Shown in pieces: positions 24,291-33,007 of a DNA stretch of 63,562 bases; within the stretch, counting starts at the first letter, position 1; each line of letters begins with the position of its first letter. Origin of the DNA: Sulfurospirillum sp964466465. GTDB taxonomy: Bacteria > Campylobacterota > Campylobacteria > Campylobacterales > Sulfurospirillaceae. Made by a program: the position numbers and the translations under genes. The stretch lies in NCBI GenBank assembly GCA_964466465.1, contig CAYXNJ010000010.1, positions 1 through 63,562 of the forward strand, read 5' to 3'. The notes under the pieces were generated by a model, which was not told the DNA's origin, searched no databases, and saw only the letters and a list, made by a program, of their open reading frames with translations.

Positions 24291-24590
24291 TTACTTAAAT
24301 GAAGCGATAGTTGCTGCTACTGCTTTAAGATCTTCATCACTCAAACCTGATGCGATAGGTTTCATAACACCTTTCATTGCACCACCGTAACTGCCATCTT
24401 TATAGCCGTTAACAGAAGCAACGATCTTTGCTGCATCCCAACCTGCAATGACTTGAGATTTATTGAGTGCTACTTTAGACGCTTTTTCTCCATGACAGGA
24501 AAAACATTTTGATTGGTAGATTGCTGCGCCATCGGCTGCCATCAAACTAGATACTGCCGCAATTGCTAAAATTGTGCAAACTTTTTTCAT
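24291..24590 (-). CDS. Small periplasmic monohaem cytochrome c (c553-like)
   Basis: The 99-residue protein has a signal peptide (MKKVCTILAIAAVSSLMA) and a single haem-binding CFSCH near residue 30. A C-terminal region with MKGVMKPIASGLSDEDL supplies the likely methionine ligand. Class I c553-type cytochromes like this carry electrons to terminal oxidases in Campylobacterota, and the gene lies just downstream of, and convergent with, cbb3 assembly genes. AAGGGG lies 8 nt before ATG 24590; longer upstream frames lack support. Confidence 0.92.
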   Translation of the reverse strand: MKKVCTILAIAAVSSLMAADGAAIYQSKCFSCHGEKASKVALNKSQVIAGWDAAKIVASVNGYKDGSYGGAMKGVMKPIASGLSDEDLKAVAATIASFK

Positions 24591-24621
24591 TAAGATACCC
24601 CTTTTAAGTTGTGTGGGAAAA

Positions 24622-24627
24622 ATTATA
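24622..24627 (-). promoter_or_regulatory. Predicted -10 box of the cytochrome c gene
   Basis: TATAAT on the minus strand, about 32 nt upstream of ATG 24590. Confidence 0.5.
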
Positions 24628-24702
24628 ACGAACCATACTTTAACCCTGCTTAGTTTTTTAAAGGTAGTTGAAAGTTCTATTTTTGTTTCGGTAAAACTTA
24701 GG

Positions 24703-24708
24703 TATAAT
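24703..24708 (+). promoter_or_regulatory. Predicted -10 box of the heptose operon
   Basis: TATAAT about 31 nt upstream of the TTG start at 24739. It is the only good candidate promoter for the run of genes from 24739 to 29983. Confidence 0.5.
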
Positions 24709-24738
24709 CCAACAATTTTCATCTGTAGAGGGGTTCTT

Positions 24739-25443
24739 TTGTTTCGCGGAATAATAGCATTGTTATGGGTTTCAAACCTCCTACTAGGCGCAACACACAG
24801 CGTGTGTGAAGTCGAAAGAACCGATACACTCAAAGCCAAAGAAGCGATTGAAACGATTTTAATAACAGAGCCAACCAATACGGTTTGTATGCTGCAACTT
24901 GCCAATATTTATCTCAAACTTGGCAATATTCCTCAAGGGTTTGATCTTCTGGTTAATGCTTATTCGATTGATCCTCATAATGTTCAAAATAGTCGTATAG
25001 CAACCGTGCTTCCTTTTGCCCTTAAAGTCACCAATCTCAAACAACAAGCTGCGCGTACCAATGACAAAGAGACATGGAATAAATTGGGCGATGGATATTT
25101 TGAAATGGGCATTTTTAACGAAGCTGCACAAATGTATAAAAAGAGCCTTGTCGCCGATAATATGCAGCACATGGTACGCCTTAAACGTGCTCTTGCACTT
25201 CAGAAAAATCTACAAATTTACACTGCCATTGAAGAGGTGCAAAGTGTACTTGCAAAAGAGCCGAAACATCTCTATGCGAACTACTACATGGGAAAATTTT
25301 TAGCTTATGATTTGAAAAATCGTGAAGAAGCGAAGATCTTCTTTATCAAAGCCAAAGAAGCGCTCATTTCTCAAAAAGACTCATTTGGTTATTTGGAATA
25401 TACGAATTTATTGAGTGACATCACGAAAGAGCTTGGAGAATAA
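24739..25443 (+). CDS. Exported tetratricopeptide-repeat protein
   Basis: The 234-residue product probably starts at TTG 24739 with AGGGG upstream. It begins with a signal peptide (FRGIIALLWVSNLLLGATHS), followed by TPR-like helix pairs, for example around NTVCMLQLANIYLKLGNIPQ and WNKLGDGYFEMGIFNEAAQM. It is the first gene of the operon and directly abuts gmhB (TAA then GTG). The function is unknown; a scaffold role at the envelope is possible. Confidence 0.75.
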   Translation: MFRGIIALLWVSNLLLGATHSVCEVERTDTLKAKEAIETILITEPTNTVCMLQLANIYLKLGNIPQGFDLLVNAYSIDPHNVQNSRIATVLPFALKVTNLKQQAARTNDKETWNKLGDGYFEMGIFNEAAQMYKKSLVADNMQHMVRLKRALALQKNLQIYTAIEEVQSVLAKEPKHLYANYYMGKFLAYDLKNREEAKIFFIKAKEALISQKDSFGYLEYTNLLSDITKELGE

Positions 25444-25953
25444 GTGCAAAAAGCTATTTTTTTAGATCGTGATGGTGTTATCAATGTCGATAAAGCGTAT
25501 GTCTATAAAGTCGAAGATTTTGAGTTTTGCAATGGAATATTTGAAGCGCTAAGTCATTTTCAAAAGCTTGGTTATCTGCTTATTATTGTCACCAACCAGT
25601 CAGGTATTGGACGAGGGTACTATAGCGAAGAAGATTTTCAGACCTTAAGTACATGGATGCAAAAAGAGCTTTTAGATGCCAACATCAAACTGGATGCCAT
25701 CTATCATTGTCCTCATGCTCCAGAAGCAAACTGCACTTGTCGAAAGCCTAAAAGTGGCATGTTTGAAGAGGCGATTAAGACGTTTGATATTGATGTAAAA
25801 AGCTCATGGATGATCGGTGATAAAACAAGTGATATAGAAGCCGCAACGGGTGCGAAGATAGAAAACACGATCTTTCTTGGTGAAGATCAAAACAGTGGGG
25901 CTAAATATTGCGTTAATTTAGTTTTGGATACAATAGACCTTATTCAATATTAA
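25444..25953 (+). CDS. gmhB: D-glycero-beta-D-manno-heptose 1,7-bisphosphate 7-phosphatase
   Basis: GmhB removes the 7-phosphate of heptose 1,7-bisphosphate in ADP-heptose synthesis. The 169-residue HAD enzyme has FLDRDGVINVD at residues 5-15 (catalytic aspartates), VTNQSGIGRG, the zinc-binding segment CPHAPEANCTCRKPKSGM and a late GDKTSDIEAA. It starts at GTG 25444 immediately after the TPR gene. It is followed by hldD, hldE and gmhA, which complete the pathway. Confidence 0.95.
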   Translation: MQKAIFLDRDGVINVDKAYVYKVEDFEFCNGIFEALSHFQKLGYLLIIVTNQSGIGRGYYSEEDFQTLSTWMQKELLDANIKLDAIYHCPHAPEANCTCRKPKSGMFEEAIKTFDIDVKSSWMIGDKTSDIEAATGAKIENTIFLGEDQNSGAKYCVNLVLDTIDLIQY

Positions 25954-25961
25954 GGTCTGAC

Positions 25962-26957
25962 ATGTTTAATTCCAAAACCGTGCTTATTACGGGTGGGGCT
26001 GGGTTTATCGGTAGCAACCTTGCTTTTTATTTTCAAGAAAATTTTCCTACAGCAAACGTGGTTGTTTTTGATATTTTTAGAAGCGAAGCAACCTTTTCCA
26101 ATGGCAATCTTACAAGCTTTGGGCATTTTAAAAATCTTATAGGTTTTAAAGGTCAAGTCATTAGTGGTGACATCAATGATGAAACAGCCTTAACGAAGCT
26201 TTCCTCTTATAAATTCGATTATATTTTTCATGAAGCAGCCATCTCTGATACAACAGTTTTAGACCAAAGCATGATGGTTAAAACCAATGTGAATGCGTTT
26301 AAAAGTATCTTAGAACTTGCTCAAACGAGTAATGCTGTTGTGGTATATGCGTCTAGTGCTGCAACCTATGGTGATGCACCTTCTCCTCAGCGCGTTGGCA
26401 ATGAACAACCTCAAAATGTGTATGGCTTTAGTAAACTCTCCATGGATTATCTTGCTCGTGGGTTTTGCGCACAACATTCTTCAATGTCTGTTGTCGGTTT
26501 ACGTTACTTTAATGTGTATGGACCAAGAGAGTATTTTAAAAATAAAACAGCTTCGATGGTCTTGCAGTTAGGGCTTCAAATCTTAAGTGGAAAAACACCG
26601 CGTCTTTTTTACGGCTCTGATAAAATTTTACGTGATTTTATTTATATTGACGATGTGATACAAGCCAATATCAAAGCGGCATTATCGGGTAAGTGTGGTG
26701 TCTTTAATGTTGGAACCGCCAAACCGCGTAGTTTTCAAGATATTGCTGATATTTTGCAAAAAGAGTTAGGTGTGAATTTAGGAACAGAGTATTTTGAAAA
26801 TCCCTATATTGGGGCATATCAGATGCACACAGAAGCAGATATTCAAGCAACATGTGAAGAACTTGGCTATGCGCCAAAGGTGAGTTTAGAAGAGGGCATT
26901 CGTGCTTATGTTCCAGAGATCAAACGTATTTATGAAAGTGAAGTGAAACGTGGATAG
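25962..26957 (+). CDS. hldD: ADP-L-glycero-D-manno-heptose 6-epimerase
   Basis: The 331-residue short-chain dehydrogenase-type enzyme epimerises ADP-D-glycero- to ADP-L-glycero-D-manno-heptose. It has an NADP-binding GGAGFIGSNL near residue 12, a YGFSK catalytic YxxxK around 159, and LRYFNVYGPRE, all typical of HldD (RfaD/WaaD). It overlaps hldE by 8 nt. Its position between gmhB and hldE distinguishes it from other NAD-dependent epimerases. Confidence 0.93.
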   Translation: MFNSKTVLITGGAGFIGSNLAFYFQENFPTANVVVFDIFRSEATFSNGNLTSFGHFKNLIGFKGQVISGDINDETALTKLSSYKFDYIFHEAAISDTTVLDQSMMVKTNVNAFKSILELAQTSNAVVVYASSAATYGDAPSPQRVGNEQPQNVYGFSKLSMDYLARGFCAQHSSMSVVGLRYFNVYGPREYFKNKTASMVLQLGLQILSGKTPRLFYGSDKILRDFIYIDDVIQANIKAALSGKCGVFNVGTAKPRSFQDIADILQKELGVNLGTEYFENPYIGAYQMHTEADIQATCEELGYAPKVSLEEGIRAYVPEIKRIYESEVKRG

Positions 26958-28377
26958 ATTACGTAGTTATCAACCTTCTATTTTAGTGATTGGTGATTTG
27001 ATGTTAGACCACTATTTGTGGGGAAAATGTGAACGCATTTCACCTGAAGCTCCTGTGCAAGTTATCGATGTTCAAAGAGAAAGCACGGTACTTGGAGGCG
27101 CAGGTAATGTGGTCAATAACCTTTTAAGCTTAGGTGCAAAGGTCAGTGTTTTAAGCGTCGTGGGAAATGATGAAAATGGCAAAGAACTTTTATGTATGCT
27201 TGAGACGTTAGGCGCAGATGCCAAAGGTATTGTTAAACAAGAAGATCGCAAAACAAGCAAAAAAAGCCGTGTCATAGCCTCACATCAGCAAGTGGTACGC
27301 TATGACAGTGAATCCAAAGATGACATCATAAAAGCTTCAGAAGATGCGCTTTTGGCGCAATGCGTTGCGTACATTCCCAAAGTAGATGTCATTTTACTCT
27401 CCGATTACGGCAAAGGGGTTTTAACAACACACTTTACCTGTAACGTGATAGAGTTGGCTAAAAAGTATCAAAAGCGCATTTTGGTTGACCCCAAAGGGGA
27501 TGATTACCGAAAGTACAGTGGCGCGACACTCATTACGCCCAATAAAAAAGAGGCAAGTATCGCTACAAAAATAGTCATAAAAGACGATGAAAGCCTGCAA
27601 AAAGCTGGAAACATACTCAAAGAGAGCTTGGGACTTGACTACGCCGTTATAACGCTCTCCGAAGATGGTATGGCGATTTTTGGTGAGCATTTCCTCAAAA
27701 TGCCAACCGTTGCACGTGAAGTCTATGATGTCACAGGTGCTGGAGACACGGTTTTGGCAAGCCTTGGTTATGGTCTCTCGTGTGGTCTTAGTATGCAAGA
27801 AGCCGCCTCTTTTGCCAATTCTGCCGCAGCGGTTGTGGTTGGAAAACTAGGCAGTGCAACCGTGAATTTGGACGAAGTTGATGCGTACGAGCATAGTTTA
27901 AGAGCCGCTACGGCGGAGAGTAAAATCAAAACCAAGACAGAGATACTGCATCTTTTGCAAACCAAGAAAAATCAAAAAATTGTCTTTACCAATGGTTGTT
28001 TTGACATTTTACATGTAGGGCATGTGAAGTACCTTGAAGTAGCTAAAAGCTTTGGCGATATGCTTATCGTTGGGCTTAATGCCGATGATTCGATTAGGCG
28101 TCTTAAAGGTGAAAGCCGCCCCATCAATCCACTGGAAGATAGAGCGTACATTTTAGCCAGCCTTGAATCAGTCAGTTATGTCGTTCCTTTTGAGGAAGAT
28201 ACGCCTTTTGAGCTTATCGCTGCCATTAAACCCGATATTTTGGTTAAAGGGGCTGATTACGAAGGAAAAGAGGTTGTGGGAAGTGACATTGCTAAAGAGG
28301 TACGTTTAGTTGAGTTTGTAGAGGGTAAAAGCACCACAAAAATTATTGAGAGGGTGAGAGATGATAAACAAAAGTGA
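26950..28377 (+). CDS. hldE: Bifunctional heptose-7-phosphate kinase / heptose-1-phosphate adenylyltransferase
   Basis: HldE phosphorylates heptose 7-phosphate at C1 and later adenylates the 1-phosphate. The 475-residue protein has a ribokinase-like domain (about 1-315, with GGAGNVVNNL and the catalytic DVTGAGDTVLASL) fused to a nucleotidyltransferase (about 335-475, with FTNGCFDILHVGHVKYL). The fused form is normal for this enzyme. A perfect 11-bp hairpin covers its stop codon. Confidence 0.96.
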   Translation: MDRLRSYQPSILVIGDLMLDHYLWGKCERISPEAPVQVIDVQRESTVLGGAGNVVNNLLSLGAKVSVLSVVGNDENGKELLCMLETLGADAKGIVKQEDRKTSKKSRVIASHQQVVRYDSESKDDIIKASEDALLAQCVAYIPKVDVILLSDYGKGVLTTHFTCNVIELAKKYQKRILVDPKGDDYRKYSGATLITPNKKEASIATKIVIKDDESLQKAGNILKESLGLDYAVITLSEDGMAIFGEHFLKMPTVAREVYDVTGAGDTVLASLGYGLSCGLSMQEAASFANSAAAVVVGKLGSATVNLDEVDAYEHSLRAATAESKIKTKTEILHLLQTKKNQKIVFTNGCFDILHVGHVKYLEVAKSFGDMLIVGLNADDSIRRLKGESRPINPLEDRAYILASLESVSYVVPFEEDTPFELIAAIKPDILVKGADYEGKEVVGSDIAKEVRLVEFVEGKSTTKIIERVRDDKQK

Positions 28378-28393
28378 ACTGCTTCACTTTTGT
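28368..28393. repeat. Perfect hairpin spanning the hldE stop codon
   Basis: An 11-nt stem (ACAAAAGTGAA) pairs perfectly with TTCACTTTTGT around a CTGC loop. The TGA of hldE lies within the left arm. No T-run follows, so it is more likely an mRNA stability or attenuation element than a full terminator. Confidence 0.55.
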
Positions 28394-28455
28394 CAGCTCG
28401 GAACCAAAATCTTTATGCGAAGCATGAGCATAGATGAAGGCAGAAGGATAAAATA

Positions 28456-29025
28456 ATGATGGAAATGATACAACGTGAGATGCTCTCACATCAAGAGGTC
28501 ATCGCTAAAACCATAGAGAGTTTGCAAAGTCATATCTACACCGCGTGCATTATCGCAACGGAAGCGCTTAAAAATGGTCATAAAATCCTTTTGTGTGGCA
28601 ATGGTGGCAGCGCAGCGGATGCGCAGCATATCGCCGCGGAACTCAGCGGGCGCTATAAGAGCGAGCGACGAGGACTGGCGGGTATTGCATTAACAACTGA
28701 TACCTCTGTTTTAACGGCTGTTGGTAATGATTTTGGGTTTGATCGTATTTTTGATCGTCAAGTAGAGGCATTGGCGCGAGAGGGAGATGTATTAATCGGC
28801 ATATCGACCAGTGGACACAGTAAAAACGTTGTACGCGCTTTAAGTCTGGCTCGTAATATGGGATGCAGAACAATAGGTCTGAGTGGACGCGATGGTGGCG
28901 TGATGAATGAATTTTGTGATATTAACATTGTTGTTCCTAGTGACGATACCCCTCGTATTCAAGAGATGCACATTATGATTGGGCATATTTTGTGTCAAGC
29001 CATTGATGATAGCTATGGAAAATAG
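28456..29025 (+). CDS. gmhA: Sedoheptulose 7-phosphate isomerase
   Basis: GmhA makes D-glycero-D-manno-heptose 7-phosphate, the first step toward ADP-heptose. The 189-residue SIS-domain protein has CGNGGSAADAQHIAAELSGR, the glycine/serine-rich sugar phosphate site, and ISTSGHSKNVVRA. AAGGA is 7 nt before ATG 28456. A 78-bp gap with a hairpin separates it from hldE, the largest gap in the operon. Confidence 0.96.
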   Translation: MMEMIQREMLSHQEVIAKTIESLQSHIYTACIIATEALKNGHKILLCGNGGSAADAQHIAAELSGRYKSERRGLAGIALTTDTSVLTAVGNDFGFDRIFDRQVEALAREGDVLIGISTSGHSKNVVRALSLARNMGCRTIGLSGRDGGVMNEFCDINIVVPSDDTPRIQEMHIMIGHILCQAIDDSYGK

Positions 29026-29029
29026 TAAG

Positions 29030-29983
29030 ATGGAAATTTTAGCGATACGTTTTAGTGGCATGGGCGATATTGTGATGTTGCTTCAAACATTTCAGAAGCT
29101 CAAGCAAAAGTATGCAAATGCGCATATAACGCTTTTATGTGATAGTGCCAATCAAGATATTGCCAAAAATAGTGGTGGTTTGATTGATGATGTTGTGACA
29201 CTAAACCGTGGTGTCTTTAAAGCGAAAAAGTTTTGGGCGATTCTAAAAGAGATTGCGCATCTTTTTGTTCTTCGAAAAAAGCAGTTTGATTTGATTATAG
29301 ATTTTCAAAATTTTGGAGAAACTGCACTGATAACGCATTTTTGCAAAGCAAAAGAAAAAAGAGGCGCTCCTAAAAAAAAGAATAAAGAGTATGCCTATAC
29401 CACCATTATTCCACGAGATGAGAGTGGTCATCGAAGCCAATTTTTCAGCCGCATTGCAGGAGTGGATGATCGCTTGGACTTTTCAAAAATGCTCCTTAGT
29501 GAGACGGCAAAGGCGTATCGCACTCATTTGATGGCAAAACTAGATCGTAATAAAAAAACGATTGGTTTAAATATAGGCTCTACCCAAGAGAGCAGACGGT
29601 GGTCAGAGAAAAATTTTGCCAAGTTTGCAGAGTACTATAAAAAAGATTTTAATGTGGTTGTCTTTGCAGGAAAACGCGAAAAACAGTACCTTGATGCTTT
29701 CTCAAACGATGTTATAAGAGTGAGTGATGTGAATGTTGATGAGCTTTGTGGTGCCATAGGTGCGTGTGATTACTTTGTGAGTAACGATACAGGACCTATG
29801 CACGTTGCAGCCGCTCTTGGCATTCCTACATTAACCTTTTTCTCAACAGGACTCGATGCCAATACGGGAGCGTTAAGTGCTCAAAAGGTCTTCTTGTGCA
29901 ATTTTAATGATATTAATGCGCTTAGTGTGCAAGATGCAGTGAAAGAATTTGAGTTACTTTTGTCTAAAGGGGTGTTGCAATAA
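29030..29983 (+). CDS. Heptosyltransferase-like glycosyltransferase (GT9)
   Basis: The 317-residue protein begins MEILAIRFSGMGDIVML, the typical GT9 N-terminus, and has a late SNDTGPMHVAAALGIPTLTFF nucleotide-sugar block. GT9 enzymes use ADP-heptose to build the LPS inner core, and this one follows gmhA, so a WaaC/WaaF-like role is likely, though which heptose it adds is unclear. ATG 29030 is chosen; the longer frame overlaps gmhA without support. It ends 6 nt before convergent rfbD. Confidence 0.88.
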   Translation: MEILAIRFSGMGDIVMLLQTFQKLKQKYANAHITLLCDSANQDIAKNSGGLIDDVVTLNRGVFKAKKFWAILKEIAHLFVLRKKQFDLIIDFQNFGETALITHFCKAKEKRGAPKKKNKEYAYTTIIPRDESGHRSQFFSRIAGVDDRLDFSKMLLSETAKAYRTHLMAKLDRNKKTIGLNIGSTQESRRWSEKNFAKFAEYYKKDFNVVVFAGKREKQYLDAFSNDVIRVSDVNVDELCGAIGACDYFVSNDTGPMHVAAALGIPTLTFFSTGLDANTGALSAQKVFLCNFNDINALSVQDAVKEFELLLSKGVLQ

Positions 29984-29989
29984 TCCACG

Positions 29990-30853
29990 CTATGCGTTAT
30001 GGATTTGGCTCAAGCACACCTTTAAACTCTCTTTCCAATAGGGTATCGTGATTCCATACGTTTGTTTGATTTTTGCTTTATTTAACAGTGAATAATAGGG
30101 CCTTTTAGCAGGCAATGGATATTGCTCTGTTGTAATAGGTTCTATTTTACAGCTAAGGTTAGATAAGGAGATAATTTCTTTCGCAAAGTCATACCAACTT
30201 GCAACGCCTTCATTGCTATAGTGATAGATTTCAACGGTTTTATTGTCTATTTTTGGAAGAATTTCAAGAATGGTATATGCCAAATCTTTGGCATACGTAG
30301 GTGTTCCGATTTGATCATAAATGACATTGAGAGATTCACGCTCTTTGGCTAAACGAAGCATGGTTTTAACAAAGTTGTTGCCGTAAGAACTGTAAACCCA
30401 ACTGGTGCGAATAATAATAGCATTTGTAGGATTTACCTCAAGCAGGGCTTCTTCACCTGCATGTTTTGATTTTCCATACACTGAAAGAGGATTGGTTGTG
30501 TGGTTTTCACAATAGGGCTGAAAGTGCGTACCATCAAAAACATAATCCGTTGAAATATGAATAAGTTTCATAGCGTGTTTTTTGCTAAGTGACGCTAAGG
30601 TTTTAACGGCATTCGCATTAATCGCATAAGCTTTTTCACTCTCAATTTCAGCTTTATCGACAGCCGTATAAGCGGCACAGTTAACAATCACATTGATGTT
30701 GTGTGTAACAATAAACTTCTCAAGTGTCTTTTCATCGCTAATATCGAGCTGCGTTCTGTCCATAAAGAAAAGTTGGTAAGAGTAATTTGATGAAAGTTCG
30801 CGTATTTCTGAGCCTAATTGACCATTAGAACCTGTTACGAGAATGTTAAGCAT
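29990..30853 (-). CDS. rfbD: dTDP-4-dehydrorhamnose reductase
   Basis: RmlD reduces dTDP-4-keto-L-rhamnose to dTDP-L-rhamnose. The 287-residue SDR protein has GSNGQLGSEI near residue 8, NCAAYTAVDKAE, STDYVFDG and a YGKSK motif. It is the last gene of the leftward block and overlaps rfbC by 8 nt. The partners rfbA and rfbB lie 21-24 kb away in the opposite orientation. Confidence 0.95.
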   Translation of the reverse strand: MLNILVTGSNGQLGSEIRELSSNYSYQLFFMDRTQLDISDEKTLEKFIVTHNINVIVNCAAYTAVDKAEIESEKAYAINANAVKTLASLSKKHAMKLIHISTDYVFDGTHFQPYCENHTTNPLSVYGKSKHAGEEALLEVNPTNAIIIRTSWVYSSYGNNFVKTMLRLAKERESLNVIYDQIGTPTYAKDLAYTILEILPKIDNKTVEIYHYSNEGVASWYDFAKEIISLSNLSCKIEPITTEQYPLPAKRPYYSLLNKAKIKQTYGITIPYWKESLKVCLSQIHNA

Positions 30854-31418
30854 AATAGTTTATTCCATACTCAAAGAGATCAGCATTAAAAAGATTAGGT
30901 TGCTTTTTATCTTTTTCTGATAAACGCAATTGTGAAGTAGAAATTTGCCAATCAATGCCTATGTCTTGGTCATTAAACGCGATGCCTCTGTCACACTCTG
31001 GGCTATAGTAGTTATCAACTTTGTAGGCAAAGGTACAGACATCACTGAGCACAATGAATCCATGTGCAAAGCCTCTAGGGATAAACATCTGTTTTTTATT
31101 GTCACCACTAAGCTCAACCGCAACGTATTGTCCAAAATAAGGCGAGCCTTTGCGAATATCAACCGCTACATCTAAAACAGAGCCTTCAATGACTCGAACA
31201 AGTTTTGTTTGGGCATGAGGGGGCAGTTGATAATGAAGACCTCGTAAAACACCGCGAGAGCTTTTTGACTCATTGTCTTGGCAAAAATTGATGGGATGCC
31301 CTAAAAATTCTTCTAGTTTATTGGCTCGAAAGGTTTCAACAAAATATCCACGCTCATCGCCATGAATTTTAGGTTCTATGATAAGGACATCAGGAATGGT
31401 TGTTCGTGTAAAAATCAT
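30846..31418 (-). CDS. rfbC: dTDP-4-dehydrorhamnose 3,5-epimerase
   Basis: RmlC converts dTDP-4-keto-6-deoxyglucose to dTDP-4-keto-L-rhamnose. The 190-residue cupin has RGVLRGLHYQLPP, the base-forming histidine region, and FIPRGFAHGFIVLS. The length is standard. It lies between a glycosyltransferase gene and rfbD, coded leftward. Confidence 0.95.
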   Translation of the reverse strand: MIFTRTTIPDVLIIEPKIHGDERGYFVETFRANKLEEFLGHPINFCQDNESKSSRGVLRGLHYQLPPHAQTKLVRVIEGSVLDVAVDIRKGSPYFGQYVAVELSGDNKKQMFIPRGFAHGFIVLSDVCTFAYKVDNYYSPECDRGIAFNDQDIGIDWQISTSQLRLSEKDKKQPNLFNADLFEYGINYYA

Positions 31419-31452
31419 GTGTTATTATTCTCCTTCATTTACTTTTTTAATT

Positions 31453-32424
31453 TTACGATAAATTGTCTAAAATAGCAGCCATCCGATGTTCATAAGTATG
31501 CTCTAAAAGCGTTCGTTGCATACCTCTTTGGGCAATTTCATAAAATAATTGTGGATTTTTATTTATATTTTGGAGGAGGACATTGAGCTCTTTTGCATTA
31601 TTGTAAACTAAAATTTCTTTATTGGGAACAAAATGTTTTTCGATATCCGCTACATTGTCATGAATCATCAAAGCGCCACATGCTGTTGCTTCAAAGCTTC
31701 TCATATTAAGACCATTTCTGACATTAGCACCTTGTTTCATATTTAAAACGGCGCGACACGATTGATATAGGGGAACGATTTGATTTAAAGCAATATTTTT
31801 AGTAACCATAGTGTGTAAAGATAAAGGGTGCTTTTTCCATGCTGATCCGATGAGTGTAATGGGTGTTTGAACATTCTTTAATATTTCGACTCTATCAGGT
31901 GCGGGACTTCCGATAAATAAGGTGTCTTTTCGTTGCTCATTAGGTTTATTTGAGGGGAAAAATATTTTGGGATTATAGGCTAAAGGGAGGTACTCAATGT
32001 TTTCCCACCCATAGGTGGAATGTGCAACGTCAACAAAAAAACTATCGGTACAATAAAGTTTATCTAAAATATGAACCAGAGGGGAGACATCTTGATTAAA
32101 CGCATCGCCACTCCAGCCTATGATGTAGGGTTTTTTTGGTAAATTCTTTAAAACATCATAAAGGGATTGAGGCATAAAAAAAGCACTAATCAGCATAATG
32201 ACATCGGGTTTGAATTCATCTATTTTGTGTCGAAAATAGTGTGCTAAAAGCTCTTCAGAAGAGAGCTTTTTAAACTTCTTGACAAGGCTGATGAGTGTAT
32301 CGCTGACAAAGCCTAAATGATTGATTAAAAAAAGATCGTTTTCATAACCCATTGTGTCCAACGCATCACACACATTTTGCGGCCAATGCAGCATCGTATT
32401 TTTGCCGACAACGAGAATTTTCAT
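31453..32424 (-). CDS. CgeB-like glycosyltransferase
   Basis: The 323-residue protein starts MKILVVGKNTMLHWP and shows the CgeB/Glyco_trans_1_2 pattern: an N-terminal Rossmann-like half, then GANVRNGLNMRSFEATACGA and a late NAKELNVLL segment. These GT4-like enzymes decorate spore coats or glycans; the donor is unknown. The start at ATG 32424 follows the previous gene with a 1-nt gap. Confidence 0.75.
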   Translation of the reverse strand: MKILVVGKNTMLHWPQNVCDALDTMGYENDLFLINHLGFVSDTLISLVKKFKKLSSEELLAHYFRHKIDEFKPDVIMLISAFFMPQSLYDVLKNLPKKPYIIGWSGDAFNQDVSPLVHILDKLYCTDSFFVDVAHSTYGWENIEYLPLAYNPKIFFPSNKPNEQRKDTLFIGSPAPDRVEILKNVQTPITLIGSAWKKHPLSLHTMVTKNIALNQIVPLYQSCRAVLNMKQGANVRNGLNMRSFEATACGALMIHDNVADIEKHFVPNKEILVYNNAKELNVLLQNINKNPQLFYEIAQRGMQRTLLEHTYEHRMAAILDNLS

Positions 32425-32425
32425 C

Positions 32426-33007
32426 TTAGTTTTCTTTGGAATAGCGTTCAATAAACGCATCAATATTACTATCAAGCAGAAGAGGGAAAGATTCTTCAAC
32501 TTTAGCAATGTCCCAATTCCACCATGCAATGGCTAAGAGTTTTACAATTTGTTCAGCCGAGAATCTAAAACGAATATGTTTAGCGGGGTTGCCTCCCACG
32601 ATTTCATAGGGTTTGACATCTTTTACCACGACAGCGCGTGCTGCTATGACGGCTCCATCACCGATGGTAACGCCCGATAAAATAAATGCGCCATCCCCAA
32701 TCCACACATCGTTTCCGATGCTTACCTTGCCTTTTGAACGGATAATCTCTTTTTGCGCGGCAATAGGAAATTTATTAAAGGAGTATTGCGAAACCCAATC
32801 AAGCCGATGCTCGGCTCCTGCATAGATGCTAACTCCTCCTGCAATTGAGCAAAATTTGCCGATAGTGACCTGACCATTTTCACCTCCACAGATGGAAGGC
32901 TTACCAAAAGTATAATCCCCGATAGTAATTTTTTTATATTTTCGATTTTGATTGGTATAAAACGGATGTTTCTTTTCTTTAATCCATGCTTTTAGTGCTT
33001 TGAACAT
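32426..33007 (-). CDS. CatB-type hexapeptide O-acetyltransferase
   Basis: The 193-residue protein has left-handed beta-helix hexapeptide repeats (for example SIGNDVWIGDGAFILSGVTI) and a late VGGNPAKHIRFRF block, as in the CatB/xenobiotic acetyltransferase family, which transfers acetyl from acetyl-CoA to sugars. ATG 33007 has AGGAG 5 nt upstream and overlaps the GT9 gene by 16 nt. It probably acetylates a glycan or nucleotide sugar in this locus. Confidence 0.85.
   Translation of the reverse strand: MFKALKAWIKEKKHPFYTNQNRKYKKITIGDYTFGKPSICGGENGQVTIGKFCSIAGGVSIYAGAEHRLDWVSQYSFNKFPIAAQKEIIRSKGKVSIGNDVWIGDGAFILSGVTIGDGAVIAARAVVVKDVKPYEIVGGNPAKHIRFRFSAEQIVKLLAIAWWNWDIAKVEESFPLLLDSNIDAFIERYSKEN

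Noticed and set aside
24291..24905. Longer 204-residue version of the cytochrome c
   Set aside because: The added N-terminus runs antisense to the next operon and hides the evident signal peptide and ribosome site at 24590.
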